DNA of 64,000 bases from Toxotes chatareus (Eukaryota > Chordata > Actinopteri > Toxotidae), in NCBI GenBank assembly GCA_016801885.1, contig JAFBJY010001317.1:17258-81257 (forward strand). The letters run 5' to 3'. Position numbers and translations under genes: made by a program. This document shows, piece after piece, positions 55,653 through 64,000 of this stretch (within the stretch, counting starts at the first letter, position 1; each line of letters opens with the position of its first letter). The notes beneath the pieces were generated by a model that worked only from the letters and a program-made list of their open reading frames with translations, was not told the DNA's origin and did not search any database.

Positions 55653-56100
55653 GTATTTCAACCAACCAGTGAAATACCATGGTCCTGCACTTGATTTTTG
55701 AGTCATTAGGTCACATGACCTGGAAGCTTGTTTAGCTAAATGCTAATATTTACATTAAAAAATTAATATAAAATGTCAGAAAGTAAAAATTGATTAAAAA
55801 AAGGTATCTCTCAACTAGTTAGTGTAGTATCACTACGATCATACACTGATTTTGAGTCATTTGCTCATACATGATCTGGAATCTATTGAGTTAAACTACT
55901 AATATTTACATAAAAAAATTAATATAAAATGTCAGGACTGCTTAAAATGAAATGAAAAAAAGGTGTGTATCTCAACCAGTTAGTAGTAGCTTGATGATCC
56001 TGCACTGATTTGGAGCCATTAGGTCACATGACGTGATTACTCAAAAATCAGTGCAGGATCATATTTAATTTCTTAAAAATCAGTGTTTGATCATGGTATT
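55653..56100. repeat. AT-rich tandem repeat with inverted end copies
   Basis: Units start at 55653, 55804 and 55967 (GTATTTCAACC / GTATCTCTCAACT / GTATCTCAACCAG), each with a TCCTGCACTGATTT-like core and GTCACATGAC, so the period is 151-163 bp. From 56034 the core is repeated in reverse orientation twice (AAAATCAGTGCAGGATCAT, AAAATCAGTGTTTGATCATG), so the right end can fold back on the units. Confidence 0.75.
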
Positions 56101-56109
56101 GGTATGGTT

Positions 56110-58140
56110 GAGCAGTACCCCTTAGCCACAGTCATCTCTTCTTGTTTCACCAACTGGAGATTTTCTAAGTTGGTGCAGTAAAAGCACTGCCTTTGGGTAG
56201 ATGTACTGTGTTCTTTTAATCATGAAAAAGAAGCCATAAGAGTAACATAGGAAAAAAAATTCTCGCCAAGTGATGCGGCACATCACACATCTCCTTATCA
56301 CTCTGCCAAGTAGTCCTATTAATAATAAAGACAACAATAAACAATAACCTTTAGAAATATTAAAATCCCCCCAAAAAATCCTTACAAAATTAATCTTTAC
56401 CTTACAGTATTCAACTTATGATATTAGGAGTATTCTGGAATGCTGGAGTCATATATTCATACCACAAAAAAAGGGACTTTTCAAGTATCATCAATAGCTT
56501 CCTTGATGTAAAACCAGTAGATGCAGCGCTTAATGCAGATGAACTTACAAAACAATCCAAGTGGGCTTGAAGGGCGTAAATATCTACTGTGTCTTTACGT
56601 GTTTTTGTAAATTCCTTTCTGATGGGTCGCTTTTAAGAAAAGGCCAAAGGCAGAAGCATCAAGACCTCCAAGTAATTAGCTGAGGTAGGGATGCTCCTCG
56701 CGGAAAACTTCTTTACCAAACACATAATTAATCTTGACAATGTGACACCCTGAGCAGTGGTTGGTAGTCACACTGGATGTCTTCAAAACCAGTAGGGACA
56801 AAAATACAGTACATGGTTGAAGGTCAATCTCGACGGAGAACAGAAGAGGGACTGCAGACAGAGGTGCTTAGTTGTAGGTTACCACCTCACCAGTATCCTG
56901 GCTAATTATTGAACCTGGCCCAAAAAAAACAAAAACAAATAACAATCTAAGGCTTCCATGGCATGACCCACTAAAGTCATTTGTATATATTTTCAGTCCG
57001 AATCTAGCCACACAATAGTTCGGACTCTGTCCGCCGTCCGGACCAGCAGTTAGACAGCTTGGAAATCTGAAGGGAACAAAACAGAGGAAAAAATATTTAA
57101 AAAATCAAAAAGTTGTTGTGAAATGAATACACAAAATGGCTAAAGAGGATGCTTGAGGATTAGGACTATAACATAAGGGCTTTGGCCTCTAACAGTGAAA
57201 TGTTAAATGTTTCACCATGGTTGAAATGGGGACAAGCTTTGTTGAATGATTCAGAATGTTTTGTTTTTCTTGCCTCATTGTAAAAGATCAGGTAGTTATC
57301 CAACAGTAGAATTTGATTAATGACTTTTGAAATGTTTATGTAGGAGAGATGTCAGTGGGAGAGAAAGCTTGAGATGTCTGACAGAACAGATAAAGGTCAA
57401 GGAGGATGAGGAAGAGTGTCTACAGGTGAATTTAGACTCCCCACCAAAATTGGCAAGTGAAAAGAAAGGAAAACGACAGGACGCATAGAAGTGAACCATA
57501 TAACATAAGAGTCACATGAAGCTAGCAGAGCCATCCAGCCCCTGTGCCTCTGGTGGAAGAAAGTGCCATCACAGATGCAACGCATGAAACCAAATTAGGC
57601 TCATCTAGCAGGGAAGCTTGAGGTGAGCAGTTGATTTTGGAAAAGGCCCATGGAGTCTGACTCAAAGAAAGGCAATGACCCTCAATGCTCCTCGCTAATG
57701 AACGACAGCAAAGAGGCAAAATTAAACAACAATTTGAAAATGTATACAGTAAAGAAGTAACAGTAGGTACATTAACTTTAGAGCTTATTCCTTTTAAGAT
57801 ATAATGCTATAGATTAAATAGCTTTCAAATGTGGTGATTAGCTTTGATGATTTAGAATGTACCATCTTTTACAAGCCATTATTGTGGATTCACATTGTTA
57901 CAAAAATTATTACAGATTTTTAAAAATTATTTGAAAATAATTATCCTTTTCTTTTTATTTTGTTGTTTGTAGTGTGCAGTTAAACAATGCATTGGACAAT
58001 CACAAAAATTCTGTTTTTCCTGTTATGTGTTTTGCGTAAAATGCTTTATTTTTGGAAAATTTAATTGACTGCTGCAAATGTTTTATTGTATTTAGAGTGC
58101 TTTTTTATGAAACGATTTGTTAATTTTTTTTGTTGTTTGC
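56110..58140. other. Unassigned A/T-rich DNA
   Basis: No gene, RNA or mobile element recognised. Short G/C-richer stretch around 57000-57050 (GGACTCTGTCCGCCGTCCGG) without an associated frame. Confidence 0.4.
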
Positions 58141-58142
58141 AG

Positions 58143-58622
58143 AATACCAGCAGTGCTCTCCCACTACATCATCAAAAAAGAATGCTGAAAGACACCACAT
58201 CTACCATTATAAGCTGCTTGGTGAGTTTCATGTTTTTTTTTCACGCCGCTTGATTGGACTCTAAACTCAGTATTTAAAAAACAAACAAAAAAAAAAAAAA
58301 GACAATTCAAAATCCTTTACACTGGACAATATTATTGCAAAAGGGATAAGAAGTGCACCTTCTCTGCTCTTGCATCTGCCGACACAGTGTAAAAAACAAT
58401 AGGATCCAAGAAAACATGCCCCTCGGGCTGACGGCATCACCAGGGTTACTACACTCTCAAAGAACTCTATGAAGTTGTAGTGAGTGCTACAGTGGTAAGT
58501 TCTCCAGTCCAGCGAAAGATGATGAAAAATGCTGAAAACCATTTTCAAAACCTTCAAGCGCTTCTCACCTCAATTGCACAGCCAGTCACAATGACATTGA
58601 TACAGCAGAGGAAGACTATGTG
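58143..58622 (+). other. Run of three exon-like segments, unidentified
   Basis: 58143-58220 is 78 bp open (NTSSALPLHHQKRMLKDTTS) between TTTGCAG and GTGAGT. Two further GTAAGT (58495) and GTGAGT (58623) donors follow GLYYTLKEL/ENHFQNLQALLTSI-like readings. Spacing and sites are exon-like, but no family is recognised and no long frame links them. Confidence 0.25.
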
Positions 58623-58624
58623 GT

Positions 58625-59243
58625 GAGTTATCCTGTTGGTAATTTCAAAATTTAAAATGAGTTAATTTTAGTTTTCTGTGCTGGAATTGTGGATCATTTA
58701 GGCTCTTTTAATAATAGTTGTTGAATGGACTATTCATTGTTGGGTTAGAGTGAAATATTGATGCATTGACATTGTGTCATGCAGTCAATGTATACACAAT
58801 TCATATGCCCTCAGTCAGTTCTGCAGGTTGTGACTTTACTTGGTAAGTCAGGTGCTCTCCCTTAATGCATGTGATGCATACATTTTAAAAATTGTTTTTC
58901 AAATTCTTTAATATTAATATAATATTGCAGGAGACCCGTAATATACAACAGAGCTGCCTAGAACTCGACACTCATGCGTATTATTAAATGGCTCTATTAA
59001 GTGCTGTACTCTGATCAATCACTGGTCAATCACTATATTCTAAGGTCTGTTGTTTCGCAAGGTCAGATCATGCAGCATGTATAACAGCTAGGATGCTGCT
59101 CTGATTGGCCAGGCTCCTGCTAATGGATAGATCCATGCTACCGTTTACAGAAAAAGAAGAGAGAGACCCTTCATTCACGACTAATGGCTGAAAGGAGAAT
59201 TTCCCACCTCCAATTCAGGCAACAGTAGCGGATTGCTCTCTTA
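58625..59243. other. Unassigned A/T-rich DNA
   Basis: Nothing recognised. Confidence 0.4.
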
Positions 59244-60864
59244 AAGCTGAAAGGCCTGGATGACCTGTAACTTTCTTCTTCTGAATTTCAGACAAAACTG
59301 AGGTTATTTTGTTTGGTCCCAAACACCTCAGAAACAGTTTATCTAATCATATAGTTACCTGATGGCATTAATTTAGCCTCCAGTACGACTGTGAGGAACC
59401 TTGGAGTTATTTTTGATCAGGATCTGTCCTTTAACTCACATATAAAACAAGTCTCTAGGACCGCCTTCTTCTTCACTCTGGCGCAATATCAGTAAGATTA
59501 GGAACATTCTGTCGCAGAGTGATGCTGAAAATTAGTCCATGCTTTTGTTACTTCTAGGCTGACTACTGTAATTCCCTATTATCAGGATGTCCAGTTAACT
59601 ATCTAAAGCATCCAGCTGATCCAAAATGCTGCAGCGAGAGTACTGACTGGAATTAGCAAGAGAGATCACATTACTCCTGTACTAACTTCTCTTCATTGGC
59701 TTCCTGTAAAATCCAGAATTGATTTTAAAATCCTTCTCCTTACATATAAGGCCCTCAATGGCCAGGCTCTTCATATCTCAAAGAGCTGATAGTACCATAT
59801 CATCCTAACAGATTGCTTCGCTCCCAGAATGCAGGTTTGCTTATGGTTCCCAAAATCTCTAAAAGTAGAATGGGAGGCCGAGCCTTTAGCTATCAGGCCC
59901 CTCTCCTATGGAACCAACTGCCAGTTTGGGTTCGGGAAGCAGACACCTCTCTAATTTTAAAACGGCTTAAAACCTTCTTGTTTGATAAAGCTTATAATTA
60001 GTTGTAGTTACAGTCCTAGTTATTTATTAAACTTATAGTTAGTCACAATTATCTCTATAGACACTGTTACAGTTAAGGATATAGCCTTTAGTAGGGCTGG
60101 CTCAGGCAACTGAATCATCCCTAGTTATGCTGCTATAGGCCTAGGCTGCTGGGGACATCCCATGATTTACTGCGCACTTCTTCTTCTTTCTTCTTCTCTC
60201 TCAGACCCACTCTCAAATTTATTAGCCTTTATTACATGTCATTAACTCTGTGTCCTCTCTGTCCTGTAGTCCTGTGTTTGTTTCTCTCTGGTCTCTCTTT
60301 CTCTGTACCTTTCTGCAGGTACCTTCTGGCTCTGGAGCTGCATGTCCTATGGTCCTGGCTCCACCCACCTGCTGCTGTTTATTGTTTACAATGATCTATT
60401 TCTAACATGTTTAATGTTCCGTTTGCTACAGATAAATATTTGATTAATATTCTTGCAAACTGTAATGTAAATAATTACCAGTCATGACAGCTTTTTGCCT
60501 CCGTGCTCTGTTTCATAATTCTAATCTGCTGAGCACACATTATCCAATAACTGTTCACTAACTGTAATGTAAATACTGACCCACATTGTCTGTATTATGC
60601 TGCATGTCTTTCTCCCCTCTCCTCCATTCCTAGCTGTCCTATCTTCCTCCTTTTCCTCCTTTCACCCAGCCCGCCATCGGCAGGAGGGTCCCCATCTGAG
60701 CCAGGTTCTGCTCAAGGTTTCTTCCTGTTAAAAGGGAGTTTTCCTTGCCACTGTCGCCTTAAGTGCTTGCTCTGGGGTCAGGCTCTGGTCTCTGTAAAGC
60801 GCTTTTGAGACAATTTTGATTGTGGAAGGCGCTTATATAAATAAAATTGAATTGAATTGAATTG
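59244..60864 (+). mobile_element. L2 (Maui-like) fragment, first unit of a tandem pair
   Basis: 5'-truncated in reverse transcriptase just after the catalytic box (CTTAAAG..GGCCTGGATGACC). It includes SLSNHIV, LTGISKRDHITPVLTSLHWL, the C-terminal frame 59813-60001 (MLRSQNAGLLMVPKISKSRM, GGRAFSYQAPLLWNQLPVWV, DTSLILKRLKTFLFDKAYN, stop), the full 3' untranslated region and the AATTGAATTGAATTG tail at 60848-60864. Differences from the second unit are mostly single-base indels. Confidence 0.9.
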
Positions 60865-62497
60865 CTTAAAGACATAAAGGCCTGGATGACCTGTAACTTT
60901 CTTCTTCTGAATTCAGACAAAACTGAGGTTATTTTGTTTGGTCCCAAACACCTCAGAAACAGTTTATCTAATCATATAGTTACTCTGGATGGCATTAATT
61001 TAGCCTCCAGTACGACTGTGAGGAACCTTGAGTTATTTTTGATCAGGATCTGTCCTTTAACTCACATATAAAACAAGTCTCTAGGACCGCCTTTCTTTCA
61101 CCTGGGCGCAATATCAGTAAGATTAGGAACATTCTGTCGCAGAGTGATGCTGAAAAATTAGTCCATGCTTTTGTTACTTCTAGGCTGGACTACTGTAATT
61201 CCCTTATTATCAGGATGTCCAGTTAACTATCTAAAAAGCATCCAGCTGATCCAAAATGCTGCAGCGAGAGTACTGACTGGAATTAGCAAGAGAGATCACA
61301 TTACTCCTGTACTAACTTCTCTTCATTGGCTTCCTGTAAAATCCAGAATTGATTTTAAAAATCCTTCTCCTTACATATAAGGCCCTCAATGGCCAGGCTC
61401 CTTCATATCTCAAAGAGCTGATAGTACCATATCATCCTAACAGATTGCTTCTGCTCCCAGAATGCAGGTTTGCTTATGGTTCCCAAAAATCTCTAAAAGT
61501 AGAATGGGAGGCCGAGCCTTTAGCTATCAGGCCCTCTCCTATGGAACCAACTGCCAGTTTGGGTTCGGGAAGCAGACACCTCTCTAATTTTAAAACGGCT
61601 TAAAACCTTCTTGTTTGATAAAGCTTATAATTAGTTGTAGTTACAGTCCTAGTTATTTATTAAACTTATAGTTAGTCACAATTATCTCTATAGACACTGT
61701 TACAGTTAAGGATATAGCCCTTAGTAGGGCTGGCTCAGGCAACTGAATCATCCCCTAGTTATGCTGCTATAGGCCTAGGCTGCTGGGGACATCCCATGAT
61801 TTACTGCGCACTTCTTCTTCTTTTTTCTTTCTCTCTCAGACCCACTCTCAAATTTATTAGCCTTTATTACATGTCATTAACTCTGTGTCCTCTCTGTCCC
61901 GTAGTCCTGTGTTTGTTTCTCTCTGGTCTCTTTTCTCTGTACCTTACTGCAGGTACCTCTGGCTCCGGAGCTGCATGTCCTATGGTCCTGGCTCCACCCA
62001 CCTGCTGCTGTTTATTGTTTACAATGATCTATTTCTAACATGTTTAATGTTCCGCTCTGCTACAGATAAATATTTGATTAATATTCTTGCAAACTGTAAT
62101 GTAAATAATTACCAGTCATGACAGCTTTTTGCCTCCGTGCTCTGTTTCATAATTCTAATCTGCTGAGCACACATTATCCAATAACTGTTCACTAACTGTA
62201 ATGTAAATACTGACCCACATTGTCTGTATTATGCTGCATGTCTTTCTCCCCTCTCCTCCATTCCTAGCTGTCCTATCTTCCTCCTTTTCCTCCTTTCACC
62301 CAGCCCGCCCATCGGCAGGAGGGTCCCCATCTGAGCCAGGTTCTGCTCAAGGTTTCTTCCTGTTAAAAGGGAGTTTTCTTGCCACTGTCGCCTTAAGTGC
62401 TTGCTCTGGGGTCAGGCTCTGGGTCTCTGTAAAGCGCTTTGAGACAATTTTGATTGTGGAAGGCGCTATATAAATAAAATTGAATTGAATTGAATTG
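60865..62497 (+). mobile_element. L2 (Maui-like) fragment, second unit of a tandem pair
   Basis: Starts directly at the tail of the first unit with CTTAAAGACATAAAGGCCTG, the same L2 position. Frames DIKAWMTCNFLLLNSDKTEV (60868-61070), INAAARVLTGI-type (61165-61380) and TYKALNGQAPSYLKELIVPY (61349-61603) are parts of one reading broken by indels. It ends with the ATTGAATTGAATTGAAT tail at 62480-62500. Repeat period is about 1626-1633 bp. Confidence 0.9.
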
Positions 62498-62500
62498 AAT

Positions 62501-64000
62501 GTGTATTACACCAGGAACGGTCAAGAACACTGAAAAACAAGAAAAATTGAAGGTGGCAGCCGAATGGGACAGAGGGGCCCACACCAATATTCTTTCAGGG
62601 GCCCAGAATTCCTAGCAACTGCCCTGGTCCCAAGGCTTAAACCTGAAACTATGAAACGCCGCTTGGGTAGCAACATACACACAGAGAGGAGTATTGAGAC
62701 TCACACACAGACAGAGTCTCTTCCTCCTGATACCAGTTCCGGTAGGGGTCACACGCCTGTGTGTGAAAGCAGCAGGAAGAAGCAGCGACAGAGTCTCCAG
62801 CCTTGTGTCTATCTAAGCATGTCTTCACACTGGGATTTCTTCTCCCGCTCGGCTTCATATCTGCAGCGCTTTTCTCTTCTGGAAATGGAACCGCTGGCAT
62901 GGAGCTTCGTTGGGAAGAGCGCGGAGCTTTTGCAGCTGATTAAAGGACACCATGCTTTACTTCTGGATACACACCGTGTGGATCCCTCTCCGCCGCTTTC
63001 TCTCTCTTTGGATTTTGTATGCAAAGGATCATTTCATTCTTTCTATTTCATGTCCTTAGAGCAAGCCTAATAGGAAACACCGGAGCTGGAGAGGGAAATT
63101 CCAGGCCAACTGTGGATGCTGACAGTGCGTAAAAACTGTCTGATGCTGACTCTGAGTTGTGAAGAACCAGGAAGTGACGTCCCTTCCCTGAAAAACACCT
63201 GACATGACAGAGAAGTCTGCGCTCCTCGCAGCGGTGCTTTCCTCTGACTTTCTGCTGCTTCCTGTTATAAGGAGAGCTCTGTTTGCTCTAAAATGAAGTT
63301 AGTGATGAGTGGAGCTGAGCCGAGCTGACAGCAGTCTTCATGTACAGGTAGCAGTGTGTGACACAGAGAGCAGAGTGTTCTCAGAGGTTGATGAAGAAGC
63401 TGACAGATGGATCAACACAGTGAACAAAACATACAGGTGTACAAATGACAGTGTTGTGGTAAAGCTGAGTTACAACTAACACTATAATACAGAGAGGGAA
63501 TATAGAGCATTTCATTAAAATGAGCAGGAAAGAGCACAGACGAAGCTCACATCAATTCACTGAACTCCTCCTGTCACAGTCACAGAATAATGATCACATT
63601 GACTATAGAAACTTCTGGATAAATGATGGAACATGTCAGTGTCAACATCTGCCACTTCTATCTGGGTCCAGGTCCAAGTCACGGGGCAGCCTGCTCATAA
63701 TAATGAGTACAATTATTATAATGATGCTGCTCTGACATAACAAACTATAACTACTTGCAGAACAAAGTGTGCTTGCATCTGTAAATAAGGGGTTAGCCGG
63801 TTGGCTACTGCTGTCTCACCCATCTGCAATAAAACAAATTTCTCTGTGTTCTATTCATCCAGTCAGCTAATAATATTCATAAATGGCAGAAAACAAATAG
63901 AAACATAATGTATCACACAAGTTGCCCACATAGACTCAGCATAGCATTTCTGGAGCAGGTATCACGCAATTAAATTCCTCAAAGGCCAAAATGGATTTTC
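62501..64000. other. Unassigned DNA at the right end of the window
   Basis: A 168-codon plus-strand frame (62564-63070) and a 71-codon frame (63520-63735) occur, but have no recognised domain and low-complexity His/Ser/Leu use. The GGGGCCCAGAATTCCTAGCAACTGCCCTGG stretch at 62598 looks like dispersed-repeat sequence. I do not annotate a gene here. Confidence 0.4.

Noticed and set aside
55653..56100. CRISPR-like repeat array
   Set aside because: Units are 150 bp without short-repeat/spacer structure, in a vertebrate genome; it is a tandem repeat.
62564..63070. 168-codon plus-strand frame as a gene
   Set aside because: No recognised domain, begins in repeat-like sequence, and no splice or promoter context. 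Kept only as a note.

Overview
The window is a repeat-rich stretch of vertebrate nuclear DNA, almost certainly from a teleost and probably a spiny-rayed one. The reasons are an intron-containing NLRC3-like gene of the fish-specific FISNA-NACHT-LRR-B30.2 type, non-LTR elements of the Rex1/CR1, L2 (Maui) and Rex3/RTE kinds, a chromovirus-like Ty3/gypsy element, hAT (ZBED-type) remnants, and abundant CA, GATA and AT microsatellites. The genus cannot be read from the sequence. No operons, CRISPR arrays or tRNA genes are visible.

Layout. 1-9 kb is a mobile-element graveyard: a 5'-truncated LINE (1046-2366), a 350-bp repeat whose inverted partner lies at 26.35-26.70 kb, a Rex1-like LINE (3411-4305), a collapsed gypsy element (4453-8052) and a hAT transposase relic (8110-8870). 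10.6-21 kb, minus strand, holds the best gene of the window: NLRC3-like gene 1, nine coding exons with canonical splice sites (19151 down to 10626). Its frame is intact except for one frameshift inside the B30.2 exon. L2 pieces sit in its introns. 21-27.4 kb holds rearranged L2, a LINE (22914-25140) with a perfect hairpin at its 5' end, and the left end of a hAT element. 27.46-30.11 kb has abnormal composition, with every base in inflated homopolymers, and looks like erroneous sequence. 30.1-30.6 kb holds two broken 5S rRNA copies.

30.6-54.7 kb is a nested duplication. A direct repeat of about 6.3 kb (32970-39310 and 47899-54430, about 15 kb apart) flanks a second NLRC3-like copy (39390-47071, minus strand) that carries dozens of small indels. 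A third, shorter paralogue of the repeat lies at 30606-31750. The two main copies alternate between blocks that look identical and blocks full of small indels. 54.7-64 kb holds another hAT relic, an AT-rich tandem and inverted repeat, a head-to-tail tandem pair of L2 fragments (59244-62497) and sequence without recognisable genes.

Functionally, the only gene with a clear role is the NLR receptor, a presumed cytosolic innate immune sensor; everything else recognised is mobile-element debris or duplicated flank. The most notable signals are the mosaic duplication around the NLR copies, the repeated 5' noncoding exon/promoter module of these genes, the 5S rDNA fragments and several rearranged L2 insertions. 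Much of 27-55 kb may contain uncorrected long-read assembly error, so the pseudogene calls there are provisional.
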